A stretch of DNA of 64,000 bases from Pseudomonas sp. ANT_H4 (GCF_008369295.1 NZ_VOBG01000006.1:236076-300075); one strand, 5' to 3'; numbered from the stretch's first letter, positions 28,783 through 40,753 are shown. The notes: generated by a model from the letters alone, not told the origin. Translations and numbers: made by a program.

Positions 28783-28817
28783 AACAGTTGCCGGCCCTGA
28801 ACAGGCTCAGGGCCGGC
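28783..28817 (-). terminator. Terminator-like hairpin between mtaD and ubiG
   Basis: Perfect 11-base stem (gccggccctga / tcagggccggc, 28790-28817) with a 6-base loop immediately after the mtaD stop. Read on the minus strand it is followed by aactgttttg, only moderately T-rich. It probably ends or attenuates the mtaD transcript. Confidence 0.7.
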
Positions 28818-28818
28818 G

Positions 28819-30147
28819 TTATTCGGTGTGTCCGCTGATGCGTTGGCCCCAGGCAACGGCTGTGGCGCACAGCTGTTGTTCATCCATGCGGGTCAGTTGC
28901 CGGTCGTCTAGCAATTGCTTGCCTGCGACCCAAAGGTGTTTCACGCAATCGCGTCCGGTGGCATATATAAGCTGCGAGACGGGGTCGTAGATCGGTTGTT
29001 GCGCCAGGCCCGAGAGGTCGAACGCCACGATGTCTGCGGCCTTGCCGACCTCCAGTGAGCCGACTTCGCTTTCCAGGCCCATCGCCCGGGCGCCGTTGAG
29101 TGTAGCCATGCGCAAGGCGCGATGGGCATCCAGGGCGGTGGCCGAGCCGGCAACAGCTTTGGCCAGCAGGGCGGCGGTACGGGTTTCGCCCAGCAGGTCC
29201 AGGTCATTGTTGCTGGCGGCGCCGTCGGTGCCGATTGCTACATTGACACCAGCCTGCCACAAACGCTCCACCGGGCAGAAGCCACTGGCCAGTTTCAGGT
29301 TCGATTCCGGGCAGTGGATGACGCTGCTGTTACTTTCTACCAGCAAAGCCAGGTCGTCATCGCTGATTTGGGTCATGTGAACAGCCTGGAAGCGCGGCCC
29401 AAGCAACCCCAGGCGAGCAAGGCGGGCCAGTGGGCGCTCACCGAGGTGCTCCATCGACTGCTGCACTTCGAAGGCGGTTTCATGCACATGCATATGGATT
29501 GCAGCGTCTAGTTCCTCGGCGATTATCCGGATTTTTTCCAGGTTTTCATCGCTGACGGTGTACGGCGCATGAGGCCCGAAGGTGATCTTGATCCGCGGGT
29601 GATGCTTAAGGTCGCCGAACAGTTCGACAGCCTGGCGAATGGCCTCGTCGGCATCGCTGGCGCCGGGAATCGGGAAGTCGAGGATCGGGACGGCAATCTG
29701 CGCGCGGATGCCGCTGTTGTGGACCCGCTCGCTGGCGACTTTCGGGAAAAAGTACATGTCTGAGAAGCAACTGATACCGCCCTTGATTTGCTCGGCGATA
29801 GCCAGATCGGTGCCGTCGCGCACGAAGGCCTCGTCGACCCATTTGGCTTCGGCGGGCCAGATGTGCTTTTCCAGCCAGGTCATCAGCGGCAAGTCGTCTG
29901 CCAGGCCGCGAAACAGGGTCATCGCCGCGTGGCCGTGAGCGTTGACCAGGCCTGGACTGAGTAGCATGCCCGGCAGTTCACGGACTTCAGTGGCGGCCAG
30001 TTTCAGTGCCATCGACCGTGGGCCGACAAACGCGATACGTCCGTCGCGGATGCCCAGGCCGTGCTCCTTGAGTACCACGCCTGCGGGTTCGACAGGTACC
30101 AGCCAGGTTGGCAGCAGCAAGTCGAGCGGGGCAGCAGTTGGCGTCAT
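28819..30147 (-). CDS. mtaD: 5'-methylthioadenosine/S-adenosylhomocysteine deaminase (amidohydrolase)
   Basis: 442 residues of the TRZ/ATZ amidohydrolase family. Metal ligands are visible: [31 protein letters not shown] and the late Asp in [13 protein letters not shown]. The gene next to mtnA in P. aeruginosa (PA3170) encodes a methylthioadenosine deaminase, so here the protein should turn MTA into methylthioinosine for methionine salvage. It is divergent from mtnA, with 123 bp shared upstream. Confidence 0.88.
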   Translation of the reverse strand: MTPTAAPLDLLLPTWLVPVEPAGVVLKEHGLGIRDGRIAFVGPRSMALKLAATEVRELPGMLLSPGLVNAHGHAAMTLFRGLADDLPLMTWLEKHIWPAEAKWVDEAFVRDGTDLAIAEQIKGGISCFSDMYFFPKVASERVHNSGIRAQIAVPILDFPIPGASDADEAIRQAVELFGDLKHHPRIKITFGPHAPYTVSDENLEKIRIIAEELDAAIHMHVHETAFEVQQSMEHLGERPLARLARLGLLGPRFQAVHMTQISDDDLALLVESNSSVIHCPESNLKLASGFCPVERLWQAGVNVAIGTDGAASNNDLDLLGETRTAALLAKAVAGSATALDAHRALRMATLNGARAMGLESEVGSLEVGKAADIVAFDLSGLAQQPIYDPVSQLIYATGRDCVKHLWVAGKQLLDDRQLTRMDEQQLCATAVAWGQRISGHTE

Positions 30148-30270
30148 CGATGGCGTCTTCCCGAGTTGTGATAGGCAAGGCTGTTATAAAGAGGGGCGAA
30201 GTATACCCGAGCGTCTTGGCTGGCGGATCGCTATAATCGGCGGCTTTTGTTCATGAGTGCGGGGTGAGGG

Positions 30271-31347
30271 ATGCGCGATCGACTGTTGGCTGCGGAGAAG
30301 GTGAAGGCCATCGACTGGCGTGATGGCACACTGTATCTGCTCGATCAACGCATTTTGCCGTTCGAGGAAACCTGGATTGCCTACACCAGCGCGGCCGGTG
30401 TGGCCGAGGCGATTCGCTCTATGGTGGTGCGTGGCGCACCGGCCATCGGTATCAGCGCTGCCTATGGCATGGTGCTGGCAGCCCGGGCCCGCATCGCCGA
30501 GGGCGGTGACTGGCAGGCCGCGTGGGAAGAGGATTTCGCTCTGCTGGCCGATTCCCGTCCCACGGCAGTGAATCTGTTCTGGGCCTTGAGTCGCATGCGC
30601 GACCGCCTGGATCGCCTCAAGGAGCATGCCGACCCGCTATTGGCGCTGGAGGCCGAAGCCATCGCCATTCATGAGAGCGATCGCGAAGCCAACCTGACCA
30701 TGGCGCAATTGGGGGTCGACCTGATCCGCAAGCACCAGGGCAATGCCCAGGCGTTTCTCACTCACTGCAACGCCGGGGCATTGGCGACTGGCGGTTTTGG
30801 CACGGCCCTTGGGGTGATTCGTGGGGCATTTCTGGAAGGCATGGTCGAGCGGGTCTACGCCGACGAAACCCGGCCATGGCTGCAGGGTTCGCGGCTGACC
30901 GCGTGGGAATTGGCCATTGAGGGTATTCCGGTCACGCTGAATGCCGATTCTGCCGCCGCGCACATCCTCAAGACCAAGGGCGTGACCTGGGTGATTGTCG
31001 GTGCTGATCGCATTACCGCCAATGGCGATGTGGCGAGCAAGATCGGCACTTATCAGTTGGCCTTGTGTGCCATGCACCATGGTGTGCGTTTTATGGTGGT
31101 GGCGCCCAGTTCCACCATTGATATGAGCCTGGCCAGTGGTGAAGACATCCCGATTGAAGAGCGAGATGGCCATGAATTGCTGGAAGTGGGCGGCCAGCGG
31201 CTCGGCGCTGATGTGGATGTATTCAATCCGGTATTTGATGTGACGCCGGCTGACCTGATCGATGTCATCGTCACGGAAAAGGGCATCGTCGAGCGGCCGG
31301 ATACGGCGAAGATGGCCCGGTTGATGTGTCGCAAGCGGCTGCATTGA
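30271..31347 (+). CDS. mtnA: Methylthioribose-1-phosphate isomerase
   Basis: 358 residues, typical MtnA length. Signature segments are [28 protein letters not shown] (catalytic Cys) and [18 protein letters not shown] (catalytic Asp). It converts 5-methylthioribose-1-P to the ribulose form in methionine salvage. GTGAGGG lies directly before the ATG. It pairs functionally with divergent mtaD. Confidence 0.95.
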   Translation: MRDRLLAAEKVKAIDWRDGTLYLLDQRILPFEETWIAYTSAAGVAEAIRSMVVRGAPAIGISAAYGMVLAARARIAEGGDWQAAWEEDFALLADSRPTAVNLFWALSRMRDRLDRLKEHADPLLALEAEAIAIHESDREANLTMAQLGVDLIRKHQGNAQAFLTHCNAGALATGGFGTALGVIRGAFLEGMVERVYADETRPWLQGSRLTAWELAIEGIPVTLNADSAAAHILKTKGVTWVIVGADRITANGDVASKIGTYQLALCAMHHGVRFMVVAPSSTIDMSLASGEDIPIEERDGHELLEVGGQRLGADVDVFNPVFDVTPADLIDVIVTEKGIVERPDTAKMARLMCRKRLH

Positions 31348-31649
31348 GTCTATCTGCCTTCAAATTTCGCCTGAATCTACCTCTGAGCCCCTCTCGTCGC
31401 CCTCAAGCCTGTCATCCATCAACTTACTATGCTCCATGCGCATCAGGGGGATAGGTGCGTGGCGGCGATTGTGATAACATTCGGCGGTTTCCAGGGTCAC
31501 CCCAAGGGGTGGTCTTTACTGCGCAGATCCGTGTCATAACTCGTTGATTTGTCGTAAGTCGTTGTCAGGCACCATGCCGGCGGCGGCGAGCTTCGTTCGT
31601 CCTATATGGATGTGACGAGGTTTCACCCGAAAAAGGAATCAGGCTTCTC
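31348..31649. other. mtnA-gyrA intergenic region
   Basis: 302 bp, presumably carrying the gyrA promoter and leader. A small hairpin cacccc / ggggtg (31498-31511) is visible. I cannot place promoter boxes with confidence, and there is no gene. Confidence 0.45.
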
Positions 31650-34313
31650 ATGGGCGAACTGGCCAAAGAAATCCTCCCGGTCAATATCGAAGACGAGCTG
31701 AAACAGTCCTACCTCGACTACGCGATGAGCGTAATTGTCGGTCGGGCACTGCCTGATGCGCGCGATGGCTTGAAGCCCGTGCACCGGCGTGTGCTGTTCG
31801 CGATGAGCGAGCTGGGTAACGACTGGAACAAGCCGTACAAGAAATCTGCCCGTGTTGTCGGTGACGTGATCGGTAAGTATCACCCTCACGGCGACACTGC
31901 GGTGTACGACACCATCGTTCGTATGGCCCAGCCATTTTCCCTGCGCTACCTGCTGGTAGACGGCCAGGGTAACTTCGGCTCGGTCGACGGCGACAACGCC
32001 GCAGCCATGCGATACACCGAAGTGCGCATGACCAAGCTGGCGCACGAGCTGCTGGCTGACCTGCACAAAGAAACCGTGGACTGGGTGCCGAACTACGACG
32101 GCACCGAAATGATCCCTGCGGTCATGCCGACCCGTATTCCCAACCTGTTGGTCAACGGCTCCAGCGGTATCGCCGTGGGCATGGCCACCAACATTCCGCC
32201 ACACAACCTCGGTGAAGTCATCGACGGTTGCCTGGCCCTCATCGACAACCCTGAGTTGACCATCGATGAGTTGATGCAATACATCCCGGGCCCAGACTTC
32301 CCGACTGCTGCGATCATCAACGGTCGCGCCGGCATCGTCGAAGCCTACCGCACCGGTCGCGGTCGCATTTACATGCGGGCCCGCTCGATGATCGAAGACA
32401 TCGACAAGGTCGGTGGCCGTCAGCAGATCGTCATCACCGAACTCCCTTACCAGTTGAACAAGGCGCGTCTGATCGAGAAGATCGCCGAGCTGGTTAAAGA
32501 GAAGAAGCTTGAAGGTATCACCGAGCTGCGCGACGAGTCCGACAAGGACGGTATGCGCGTCGTGATCGAGCTGCGTCGTGGCGAAGTGCCAGAGGTGATC
32601 CTCAACAACCTCTATGCCCAGACCCAGCTGCAAAGCGTGTTTGGTATCAACGTCGTTGCGCTGATCGATGGCCGCCCACGGATCCTTAACCTCAAGGATC
32701 TGCTGGAAGCCTTCGTGCGTCACCGTCGTGAAGTCGTAACCCGTCGTACCGTATTCGAACTGCGCAAGGCCCGTGAACGTGGGCACATCCTTGAAGGCCA
32801 GGCGGTTGCCCTGTCGAACATCGATCCGGTCATCGCCCTGATCAAGGCTTCGCCGACCCCGTCGGAAGCCAAGGAAGCGCTGATCAAGATGCCGTGGGAA
32901 TCCAGCGCCGTTGTGGCGATGGTTGAACGTGCCGGCGCCGACTCCTGCCGTCCGCAGACCCTGGACCCGCAATACGGCCTTCGCGAAGGCAAGTACTACC
33001 TGTCCCCGGAACAGGCCCAGGCCATTCTGGAACTGCGCCTGCACCGTCTGACCGGTCTGGAGCACGAAAAGCTGCTGGCCGAGTACCAGGAGATTCTCAA
33101 CCAGATCGGCGAGCTGATCCGCATCCTCAACAGCGCCGAGCGCCTGATGGAAGTGATCCGCGAAGAGCTGGAAGTGATCCGCGCCGAATACGGCGATGTG
33201 CGTCGCACCGAAATCCTCGATGCCCGTCTCGACCTGACCCTGGGTGACATGATCCCGGAAGAAGAGCGCGTCGTGACCATTTCCCACGGTGGCTACGCCA
33301 AGACCCAGCCGCTGGCTGCGTACCAGGCCCAGCGTCGTGGTGGTAAAGGCAAATCGGCTACCGGCGTCAAGGATGAGGACTACATCGCTCACCTGCTGGT
33401 TGCCAACAGCCACACCACGCTGTTGCTGTTCTCCAGCAAGGGCAAGGTGTACTGGCTGAAAACCTACGAAATCCCGGAAGCGTCCCGCGCTGCCCGTGGA
33501 CGTCCGCTGGTCAACCTGTTGCCGCTGGGTGACGGTGAATACATCACCACCATGCTGCCGGTCGACGAGTACACCGAAGGTCACTACATCTTCATGGCTA
33601 CCGCTGGCGGTACCGTGAAGAAGACCCCGCTGGAATCCTTCAGTCGTCAACGCAGCGTGGGCCTGATCGCCCTGGAACTAGACGAAGGCGACGTGCTGAT
33701 TTCCGCGGCCATCACCGACGGCGAGCGTGAAGTCATGCTGTTCTCCGACGGCGGCAAGGTTACCCGCTTCAAGGAATCCGACGTTCGCGCCATGGGCCGT
33801 ACCGCCCGCGGTGTGCGCGGCATGCGCCTGCCAGAAGGGCAGAAGCTGATTTCCATGCTGATCCCGGAAGAAGGCAGCCAGATTCTTACCGCATCGGCCC
33901 GTGGTTACGGCAAGCGTACCGCCATCAGCGAGTTCCCAGAGTACAAGCGTGGCGGTCAGGGCGTTATCGCCATGGTCAGCAACGATCGCAACGGCCGTCT
34001 GGTCGGTGCAGTCCAGGTGCTCGACGGCGAGGAAATCATGCTGATTTCTGACCAGGGCACCTTGGTGCGTACCCGTGTTGGTGAAGTGTCGAGCCTGGGA
34101 CGTAACACCCAGGGCGTGACCTTGATCAAGCTGGCCAGCGACGAAACCCTGGTTGGCCTGGAGCGTGTCCAGGAGCCATCTGAAGTTGAAGGCGAAGAGC
34201 TGGAAGGCGAAGACGGGGTTGAGTTGCCGGACGAGGTGATCGCAGGCGCTGATGACGGCGTCGACGAGCAACCACTCGACGCTGCCGCAGACGAAGAAGA
34301 ACCGCAGCAATAA
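31650..34313 (+). CDS. gyrA: DNA gyrase subunit A
   Basis: 887 residues. The catalytic Tyr122 lies in [11 protein letters not shown]. The quinolone-resistance region reads [15 protein letters not shown] with Thr83 and Asp87, the unmutated state as in wild-type P. aeruginosa. The C-terminal six-bladed beta-pinwheel carries the GyrA-box-like [10 protein letters not shown]. The tail is very acidic. GyrA breaks and rejoins DNA while GyrB supplies ATP-driven supercoiling. AAGGAATC precedes the ATG. Confidence 0.97.
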   Translation: MGELAKEILPVNIEDELKQSYLDYAMSVIVGRALPDARDGLKPVHRRVLFAMSELGNDWNKPYKKSARVVGDVIGKYHPHGDTAVYDTIVRMAQPFSLRYLLVDGQGNFGSVDGDNAAAMRYTEVRMTKLAHELLADLHKETVDWVPNYDGTEMIPAVMPTRIPNLLVNGSSGIAVGMATNIPPHNLGEVIDGCLALIDNPELTIDELMQYIPGPDFPTAAIINGRAGIVEAYRTGRGRIYMRARSMIEDIDKVGGRQQIVITELPYQLNKARLIEKIAELVKEKKLEGITELRDESDKDGMRVVIELRRGEVPEVILNNLYAQTQLQSVFGINVVALIDGRPRILNLKDLLEAFVRHRREVVTRRTVFELRKARERGHILEGQAVALSNIDPVIALIKASPTPSEAKEALIKMPWESSAVVAMVERAGADSCRPQTLDPQYGLREGKYYLSPEQAQAILELRLHRLTGLEHEKLLAEYQEILNQIGELIRILNSAERLMEVIREELEVIRAEYGDVRRTEILDARLDLTLGDMIPEEERVVTISHGGYAKTQPLAAYQAQRRGGKGKSATGVKDEDYIAHLLVANSHTTLLLFSSKGKVYWLKTYEIPEASRAARGRPLVNLLPLGDGEYITTMLPVDEYTEGHYIFMATAGGTVKKTPLESFSRQRSVGLIALELDEGDVLISAAITDGEREVMLFSDGGKVTRFKESDVRAMGRTARGVRGMRLPEGQKLISMLIPEEGSQILTASARGYGKRTAISEFPEYKRGGQGVIAMVSNDRNGRLVGAVQVLDGEEIMLISDQGTLVRTRVGEVSSLGRNTQGVTLIKLASDETLVGLERVQEPSEVEGEELEGEDGVELPDEVIAGADDGVDEQPLDAAADEEEPQQ

Positions 34314-34321
34314 GCGGACAA

Positions 34322-34358
34322 GCAGGGGGCGGATGAAGATTCGCCCCCTTGTTGTTTG
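34322..34358 (+). terminator. Terminator after gyrA
   Basis: Stem agggggcg / cgccccct with a 10-base loop (34324-34349), followed by tgttgtttgtcc, an imperfect T-rich tail. Confidence 0.75.
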
Positions 34359-34386
34359 TCCTTTATGAAACAGAACGCCTCCCCCC

Positions 34387-34485
34387 TGTAGGAGCGAGCT
34401 TGCTCGCGAAGATCGTCAACGATAACGCGGGATGCCTGGCGCCCCTTGCGCTCTCGGGTTTTTCGCGAGCAAGCTCGCTCCTGCA
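34387..34485. repeat. REPIN, copy 3
   Basis: tgtaggagcgagcttgctcg ... cgcgagcaagctcgctcctg, an inverted pair of REP sequences with spacer gatcgtcaacgataacg, in the gyrA-serC gap. Both arms have the standard core, without the insertion block seen in copies 1 and 2. Confidence 0.85.
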
Positions 34486-34526
34486 GTATTTGATTTCAGT
34501 CCCACCAGATCAGAGCGAGATTGGAT

Positions 34527-35612
34527 GTGAGCAAGAGAGCCTATAACTTCTGTGCCGGTCCTGCGGCGCTTCCTGAAGCAGTCCTGCAGCGCGCGCAGGG
34601 TGAACTCCTCAACTGGCATGGTAAAGGCCTCTCCGTGATGGAAATGAGCCATCGCAGCGATGAGTTCGTGTCCATTGCTACCAAGGCTGAGCAGGATCTG
34701 CGCGACCTGCTGGACATCCCTTCAAACTACAAAGTGCTGTTTCTCCAGGGTGGCGCCAGTCAGCAATTTGCCCAATTGCCACTGAACCTGCTGCCGGAAG
34801 ACGGCACCGCTGACTATATTGACACCGGTATCTGGTCGCAGAAAGCCATTGAAGAAGCGTCGCGCTACGGCAACATCAATGTGGCGGGTAGCGCTAAGCC
34901 CTACGATTACTTCGCCATTCCTGGTCAGAATGAGTGGAAGCTCACCAAGGACGCGGCCTACGTGCACTACGTGCAGAACGAGACTATTGGCGGCCTGGAA
35001 TTCGATTGGGTTCCAGAGGTCGGTGATGTTCCGCTGGTGTGCGACATGTCGTCGGACATTCTCTCGCGTCCTATGGATATCTCCCGCTTCGGCATGATCT
35101 ACGCCGGTGCGCAGAAGAACATCGGCCCGAGCGGTATCCTGGTCAACATCGTCCGTGAAGACCTGCTGGGTCATGCCCGTTCGCTGTGCCCGACCATGCT
35201 CAACTACAAGGTCGCGGCCGACAACGGCTCGATGTACAACACCCCGCCGACCCTGGCCTGGTACCTCTCCGGCCTGGTGTTTGAATGGCTGAAAGAGCAG
35301 GGCGGTGTCGCCGCCATGGGCAAGCTCAACGAAGAGAAGAAGCGCACGCTGTACGACTTTATTGACGCCAGCGGCCTGTACAGCAACCCGATCAACATCC
35401 CTGATCGCTCGTGGATGAACGTGCCGTTCCGCTTGGCTGATGATCGCCTGGACAAGCCGTTCCTGGTCGGTGCCGAGGCGCGTGGCCTGCTGAATCTCAA
35501 GGGCCATCGCTCGGTGGGTGGCATGCGCGCCTCCATCTATAACGCTGTCGACATCAACGCCGTCAACGCGCTGGTGGCCTACATGGCAGAGTTCGAAAAG
35601 GAACACGGCTAA
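34527..35612 (+). CDS. serC: 3-phosphoserine/phosphohydroxythreonine aminotransferase
   Basis: 361 residues. The start is the GTG at 34527 (reading MSKRAYNFCAGPAALPE, the conserved SerC N-terminus); a TTG two codons upstream is less likely. The PLP lysine lies in YAGAQKNIGPSG. SerC acts in serine and pyridoxal phosphate synthesis. Its stop codon overlaps the pheA start (TAATG), so the genes are coupled. First gene of the aromatic/serine operon. Confidence 0.96.
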   Translation: MSKRAYNFCAGPAALPEAVLQRAQGELLNWHGKGLSVMEMSHRSDEFVSIATKAEQDLRDLLDIPSNYKVLFLQGGASQQFAQLPLNLLPEDGTADYIDTGIWSQKAIEEASRYGNINVAGSAKPYDYFAIPGQNEWKLTKDAAYVHYVQNETIGGLEFDWVPEVGDVPLVCDMSSDILSRPMDISRFGMIYAGAQKNIGPSGILVNIVREDLLGHARSLCPTMLNYKVAADNGSMYNTPPTLAWYLSGLVFEWLKEQGGVAAMGKLNEEKKRTLYDFIDASGLYSNPINIPDRSWMNVPFRLADDRLDKPFLVGAEARGLLNLKGHRSVGGMRASIYNAVDINAVNALVAYMAEFEKEHG

Positions 35613-36706
35613 TGTCTGAGCAAGAACTCAAGGCCCTGCGCGTACGCATTGACAGCCTGGACGAGAAAGTCCTGGAGCTGATCAGTGAGCGCGCGCGGTG
35701 CGCCCAGGAAGTTGCACGGGTGAAAATGGCCTCCCTGGCTGAAGGCGAAGTGCCGATATTTTACCGTCCTGAGCGTGAAGCCCAGGTGCTCAAGCGCGTG
35801 ATGGAGCGTAACCAGGGGCCGTTGGGCAACGAAGAGATGGCGCGGCTGTTCCGTGAAATCATGTCCTCGTGCCTGGCTCTTGAGCAGCCGCTGAAGGTGG
35901 CTTACCTCGGCCCCGAAGGCACCTTCACCCAGGCAGCGGCCATGAAGCACTTTGGCCATGCAGTGATCAGCAAGCCGATGGCGGCGATCGACGAAGTGTT
36001 CCGTGAAGTGGCAGCCGGGGCGGTGAACTTTGGCGTGGTGCCGGTGGAAAACTCCACCGAAGGCGCGGTCAATCACACCCTCGACAGCTTCCTTGAGCAC
36101 GACATGGTGATCTGCGGCGAAGTCGAGTTGCGCATCCACCATCACCTGCTGGTGGGTGAAAATACCAAGACCGACAGCATCAGTCGCATCTACTCCCACG
36201 CCCAGTCCCTGGCCCAGTGCCGCAAGTGGCTGGACGCCCATTACCCGAATGTCGAGCGCGTGGCGGTGTCCAGCAACGCCGAAGCGGCGAAGCGGGTCAA
36301 GGGTGAGTGGAATTCGGCGGCGATTGCCGGCGATATGGCGGCCGGCCTCTACGGGTTAACGCGCCTGGCCGAGAAAATCGAAGATCGCCCGGATAACTCC
36401 ACGCGCTTTTTGATGATCGGCAGCCAGGAAGTGCCGCCTACTGGCGACGACAAGACTTCGATCATCGTCTCCATGAGCAACAAGCCCGGCGCGCTCCATG
36501 AGCTGCTGGTGCCGTTCCACGACAACGGGATTGACCTGACGCGAATCGAGACTCGTCCTTCGCGCAGCGGTAAATGGACGTATGTGTTCTTTATCGACTT
36601 CGTCGGCCACCACCGCGACCCACTGGTCAAGAGTGTGCTGGAGAAAATCAGTCAGGAGGCCGTAGCACTCAAGGTGCTGGGCTCTTACCCGAAAGCGATT
36701 TTGTGA
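35612..36706 (+). CDS. pheA: Bifunctional chorismate mutase / prephenate dehydratase
   Basis: 364 residues. Residues 1 to about 90 are the AroQ-type chorismate mutase (RVRIDSLDEKVLELISERA). The prephenate dehydratase follows (YLGPEGTFTQAA, VPVENSTEGAVNHTLD). The C-terminal ACT domain carries the Phe-binding segments PGALHELL and RIETRPSR. It makes phenylpyruvate from chorismate, with feedback inhibition by phenylalanine expected from the ACT domain. Confidence 0.96.
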   Translation: MSEQELKALRVRIDSLDEKVLELISERARCAQEVARVKMASLAEGEVPIFYRPEREAQVLKRVMERNQGPLGNEEMARLFREIMSSCLALEQPLKVAYLGPEGTFTQAAAMKHFGHAVISKPMAAIDEVFREVAAGAVNFGVVPVENSTEGAVNHTLDSFLEHDMVICGEVELRIHHHLLVGENTKTDSISRIYSHAQSLAQCRKWLDAHYPNVERVAVSSNAEAAKRVKGEWNSAAIAGDMAAGLYGLTRLAEKIEDRPDNSTRFLMIGSQEVPPTGDDKTSIIVSMSNKPGALHELLVPFHDNGIDLTRIETRPSRSGKWTYVFFIDFVGHHRDPLVKSVLEKISQEAVALKVLGSYPKAIL

Positions 36707-36715
36707 GGCTTTAAC

Positions 36716-37828
36716 ATGAGTGGCAACTTCCTCGCCCTGGCGCAGCCGGGCGTGCAACAACTGTCGCCTTATGTTCCGGGCAAGCCTGTGGACGAGTTGG
36801 CGCGTGAGTTGAATCTGGACCCAGCGAACATCGTCAAGCTGGCCAGTAACGAAAACCCGCTGGGTCCAAGTCCCAAGGTATTGGCGGCGATTCGTGAAGA
36901 GCTGGCTGAGCTGACCCGTTACCCTGACGGTAATGGTTTTGCCCTCAAGTCCCTGCTGGCTGAAAGCTGCCGGGTGGAGCTCAATCAAGTCACTCTAGGC
37001 AATGGTTCCAACGACATTCTTGAGCTGGTAGCGCGCGCCTATCTGGCGCCTGGCTTGAATGCGGTGTTCAGTGAGCACGCCTTCGCCGTGTATCCGATCG
37101 TTACCCAGGCAGTAGGTGCCGAGGCGCGGGTGATTTCGGCCAAGGACTGGGGGCATGACTTGTCGGCCATGTTGGCGGCTATCGATGGCCAGACCCGCGT
37201 GGTGTTTATCGCCAACCCGAATAACCCCACCGGCACCTGGTTCGGCGCCGAGGCGCTGGACGATTTCCTGCAAGACGTACCGGAGCACGTGCTGGTCGTC
37301 CTGGACGAAGCCTATATCGAGTACGCCGAAGGCAGTGACCTGCCGGACGGTCTGGACTTCCTCGCGGCTTATCCGAACCTGCTGGTCTCGCGGACCTTCT
37401 CCAAGGCTTACGGCCTGGCGTCGTTGCGGGTCGGTTACGGGTTATCCACCGCCGTTGTCGCCGATGTACTGAACCGTGTGCGCCAGCCATTCAACGTCAA
37501 CAGCCTCGCCTTGGCGGCGGCATGTGCGGCGCTGCAGGACGCTGATTATCTGGCTGAAGGTCGCCTCATCAACGAAAGCGGGATGCGTCAGTTGCAAGAA
37601 GGCTTTCGCGAGTTGGGCCTGGGTTGGATTCCTTCCAAGGGCAACTTCATTTGCGTCGATCTCGGCCAAGTGGCTGCGCCGGTGTTCCAGGGCTTGTTGC
37701 GCGAGGGCGTGATCGTGCGTCCGGTGGCCAACTACGGTATGCCGAACCACCTGCGCATCACCATTGGTTTGCCGGCTGAAAACAGCCGCTTCCTTGAGGC
37801 GTTGGCCAAGGTTCTGGCTCGTGGTTGA
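36716..37828 (+). CDS. hisC: Histidinol-phosphate / aromatic aminotransferase
   Basis: 370 residues, a class I/II PLP aminotransferase: KLASNENPLGPSP, NPNNPTGTW, VLDEAYIEY and the PLP lysine in SRTFSKAYGLASLRVGY. Between pheA and tyrA, it likely serves as the aromatic (HisH-type) aminotransferase for phenylalanine and tyrosine, in addition to or instead of histidine synthesis; this is inferred from context. Its stop overlaps possible GTG starts of the next gene. Confidence 0.92.
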   Translation: MSGNFLALAQPGVQQLSPYVPGKPVDELARELNLDPANIVKLASNENPLGPSPKVLAAIREELAELTRYPDGNGFALKSLLAESCRVELNQVTLGNGSNDILELVARAYLAPGLNAVFSEHAFAVYPIVTQAVGAEARVISAKDWGHDLSAMLAAIDGQTRVVFIANPNNPTGTWFGAEALDDFLQDVPEHVLVVLDEAYIEYAEGSDLPDGLDFLAAYPNLLVSRTFSKAYGLASLRVGYGLSTAVVADVLNRVRQPFNVNSLALAAACAALQDADYLAEGRLINESGMRQLQEGFRELGLGWIPSKGNFICVDLGQVAAPVFQGLLREGVIVRPVANYGMPNHLRITIGLPAENSRFLEALAKVLARG

Positions 37829-37856
37829 TGTCACTGCATTGCAACCTGCTGTGCCT

Positions 37857-40067
37857 ATGGTCGGTCGCCTGGTGGTGGTCGGTCTGGGATTGATCGGCGG
37901 CTCCTTCGCCAAGGGGCTGCGTGAAAGCGGCCTGTGCGGCGAAGTGGTCGGTGTGGACCTAGACCCGCAATCGCGCAAGTTAGCGGTTGAGTTGGGTGTG
38001 GTGGATCGCTGCGAGGAGGATCTGGCGGTGGCCTGTCAGGGCGCTGATGTCATTCAGTTGGCAGTGCCGATACTGGCCATGGAGAAGATGTTGGCGTTGT
38101 TGGCTGGCATGGACCTGGGGCAGGCGATTCTGACCGACGTCGGCAGCGCCAAGGGCAATGTGGTGCGTGCGGCGCGGCTGGCCTTTGGTGGTATGCCGGC
38201 GCGGTTCGTTCCCGGGCATCCGATTGCCGGCTCCGAGCAGAGCGGGGTAGAGGCGTCCAATGCGCAGCTGTTTCGTCGACATAAAGTGATTCTGACGCCG
38301 CTGGATGAAACCGATCCGACGGCATTGGCGGTGGTCGACCGGCTTTGGCGTGAGCTGGGGGCGGATGTCGAGCATATGCAGGTCGAGCGCCACGATGAAG
38401 TGTTGGCGGCGACCAGCCATTTACCGCACTTGCTGGCGTTTGGCCTGGTGGATTCGCTGGCCAAACGCAACGAAAACCTTGAGATTTTCCGTTACGCCGC
38501 CGGTGGCTTCCGCGACTTTACCCGGATCGCCGGCAGTGACCCGGTGATGTGGCACGACATCTTCCTCGCCAATCGCGATGCGGTTTTGCGTACCCTGGAT
38601 ACCTTCCGTAGCGATCTCGATGCCTTGCGCGACGCGGTCGATGCCGGAGATGGGCATCAGTTGTTGGGCGTGTTCACCCGTGCGCGGGTGGCGCGGGAGC
38701 ATTTCAGCAAGATTCTGGCTCGCCGGGCTTATATGGATGCCGCTGTAAACGCGGATGACATGGTTTTCATAGCCAGCCCTGGTGGTCGGCTGAGCGGGCG
38801 GGTCCGTGTGCCGGGTGATAAATCGATCTCCCATCGCTCGATCATGTTGGGCTCGCTGGCGGAGGGTATTACCGAGGTCGAGGGTTTTCTGGAGGGCGAA
38901 GATGCCCTGGCGACCTTGCAGGCTTTTCGCGACATGGGGGTAGTGATCGAAGGTCCGCACCATGGGCGCGTGACTATCCATGGTGTTGGTTTGCACGGCC
39001 TGAAGCCGGCGCCAGGCCCTATCTATCTGGGGAACTCAGGCACTTCCATGCGCTTGTTGTCCGGTTTGCTGGCGGCGCAGAGTTTTGACAGCGTCTTGAC
39101 CGGCGATGCGTCGCTGTCCAAGCGGCCGATGAGTCGTGTGGCCAAGCCTTTGCGGGAAATGGGTGCAGTCATTGAGACGTCTGCTGATGGGCGGCCGCCG
39201 TTGACCATTCGCGGTGGTCAGGCACTCAAGGGGTTTACCTATACGCTGCCGATGGCCAGTGCCCAGGTTAAATCCTGCCTGTTGCTGGCCGGGTTGTATG
39301 CCGAGGGTAAAACTTCAATCACTGAGCCTGCTCCGACCCGTGACCATACCGAGCGGATGTTGCGTGGCTTCGGCTATCCGATGAATGTCGAGGGGGCTAC
39401 GGCTTCGGTTGAATCAGGGCATGTACTGACCGCTGCTCATATCGAAGTGCCGGGCGATATCTCGTCTTCAGCGTTTTTCCTGGTGGCAGCTTCGATCGCG
39501 ACAGGCTCCGAGTTGGTGCTTGAGCATGTGGGCGTCAATCCGACCCGTACCGGAGTAATCGACATCCTGCGTCTGATGGGCGCCGACATCACCCTGGAAA
39601 ACCAGCGGGAAGTGGGTGGCGAGCCGGTAGCTGATTTGCATGTTCGAGCGGCTTCGCTGAGAGGGATCGAGATTCCCGAGGCGCTGGTTCCGCTGGCTAT
39701 CGACGAATTCCCTGTGCTGTTTGTTGCCGCTGCGTGTGCCGAAGGTCGAACAGTCCTGCGCGGTGCGGCAGAGTTGCGGGTTAAGGAGTCAGATCGTATT
39801 CAGGCCATGGCCGACGGTCTGCTGGCGCTGGGCGTGAAGTGTGAACCGACACCTGATGGGATTATCATTGATGGCGGCCTGATAGGTGGCGGTGAAGTGC
39901 ACGCTCATGGCGATCATCGGATCGCCATGGCATTCAGCGTGGCCTCCCTTCGAGCTGCGGCGCCGATCCGTATCCATGACTGCGCCAATGTAGCTACATC
40001 TTTTCCGAATTTTCTTACACTGTGTGCCCAAGTCGGCATTCGTGTTGCCCAAGAGGCTCAATTGTGA
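37857..40067 (+). CDS. tyrA-aroA: Fused prephenate dehydrogenase / 3-phosphoshikimate 1-carboxyvinyltransferase
   Basis: About 736 residues. The N-terminal third is TyrA (NAD motif [37 protein letters not shown]). The C-terminal part, from about residue 310, is AroA/EPSP synthase ([42 protein letters not shown]). The fusion is known in Pseudomonas. I chose the ATG at 37857 ([11 protein letters not shown]); a GTG at 37821 overlapping the hisC stop, with AAGG upstream, is a real alternative that adds 12 residues. Ends four bases into cmk. Confidence 0.95.
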   Translation: MVGRLVVVGLGLIGGSFAKGLRESGLCGEVVGVDLDPQSRKLAVELGVVDRCEEDLAVACQGADVIQLAVPILAMEKMLALLAGMDLGQAILTDVGSAKGNVVRAARLAFGGMPARFVPGHPIAGSEQSGVEASNAQLFRRHKVILTPLDETDPTALAVVDRLWRELGADVEHMQVERHDEVLAATSHLPHLLAFGLVDSLAKRNENLEIFRYAAGGFRDFTRIAGSDPVMWHDIFLANRDAVLRTLDTFRSDLDALRDAVDAGDGHQLLGVFTRARVAREHFSKILARRAYMDAAVNADDMVFIASPGGRLSGRVRVPGDKSISHRSIMLGSLAEGITEVEGFLEGEDALATLQAFRDMGVVIEGPHHGRVTIHGVGLHGLKPAPGPIYLGNSGTSMRLLSGLLAAQSFDSVLTGDASLSKRPMSRVAKPLREMGAVIETSADGRPPLTIRGGQALKGFTYTLPMASAQVKSCLLLAGLYAEGKTSITEPAPTRDHTERMLRGFGYPMNVEGATASVESGHVLTAAHIEVPGDISSSAFFLVAASIATGSELVLEHVGVNPTRTGVIDILRLMGADITLENQREVGGEPVADLHVRAASLRGIEIPEALVPLAIDEFPVLFVAAACAEGRTVLRGAAELRVKESDRIQAMADGLLALGVKCEPTPDGIIIDGGLIGGGEVHAHGDHRIAMAFSVASLRAAAPIRIHDCANVATSFPNFLTLCAQVGIRVAQEAQL

Positions 40068-40753
40068 ATATCAAAGCACCGGTGATTACCATCGACGGGC
40101 CAAGTGGCTCGGGCAAAGGCACTATCGCCGGCATTCTGGCCAAGCGCCTGGGCTGGTGCCTGCTGGATTCCGGGGCGTTGTATCGCCTGCTGGCATTTGC
40201 AGCGCGCAACCATGGCGTCGACCTGACCAACGAAGAGTCCCTCAAGCTGCTGGCGGCTCACCTCGACGTGCAGTTCCTCGGGGCGACGGAAGGTCATCCG
40301 CAACGCATTATCCTGGAAGGGGATGATGTGACCGATGATCTGCGTAACGAACAGGTCGGCGCCTGGGCTTCCCAGGTAGCCGTGTTGCCGGCGGTACGCG
40401 ACGCGTTGCTGCAGCGCCAGCGGGCATTTCAGGAGCCGCCGGGCCTGGTGGCCGATGGTCGCGACATGGGCACGGTGGTGTTTCCCGAGGCGCCGCTGAA
40501 GATTTTCCTGACCGCCAGCGCCGAGGAACGAGCTCGTCGTCGTTACTTGCAGTTGAAGGGCAAAGTCGATGGTGTTAGTCTGTCGAGTCTGCTAGATGAG
40601 ATCCGTGCACGCGATGAGCGTGATACCCAGCGTGCGGTAGCCCCGCTTAAGCCGGCGGCTGACGCCATACAGCTGGATTCCACGGAGTTGTCCATCGAGC
40701 AGGTACTGGAACGCATCTTGAGTGAAATCGCTATTCGCGATATCACCGGGTGA
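40064..40753 (+). CDS. cmk: Cytidylate kinase
   Basis: 229 residues from the GTG at 40064, four bases inside the upstream gene (GTGA overlap) and preceded by AAGAGG. P-loop [23 protein letters not shown] and [10 protein letters not shown] are diagnostic. Cmk phosphorylates CMP and dCMP. Its position before rpsA is widely conserved. Confidence 0.96.
   Translation: MNIKAPVITIDGPSGSGKGTIAGILAKRLGWCLLDSGALYRLLAFAARNHGVDLTNEESLKLLAAHLDVQFLGATEGHPQRIILEGDDVTDDLRNEQVGAWASQVAVLPAVRDALLQRQRAFQEPPGLVADGRDMGTVVFPEAPLKIFLTASAEERARRRYLQLKGKVDGVSLSSLLDEIRARDERDTQRAVAPLKPAADAIQLDSTELSIEQVLERILSEIAIRDITG

Noticed and set aside
31857..31920. Quinolone-resistance mutation in gyrA
   Set aside because: Thr83 and Asp87 are the usual wild-type residues in Pseudomonas.
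31623..33650. Minus-strand open frame of about 675 codons opposite gyrA
   Set aside because: Antisense shadow of gyrA; no recognisable domain, composition dictated by the opposite strand.
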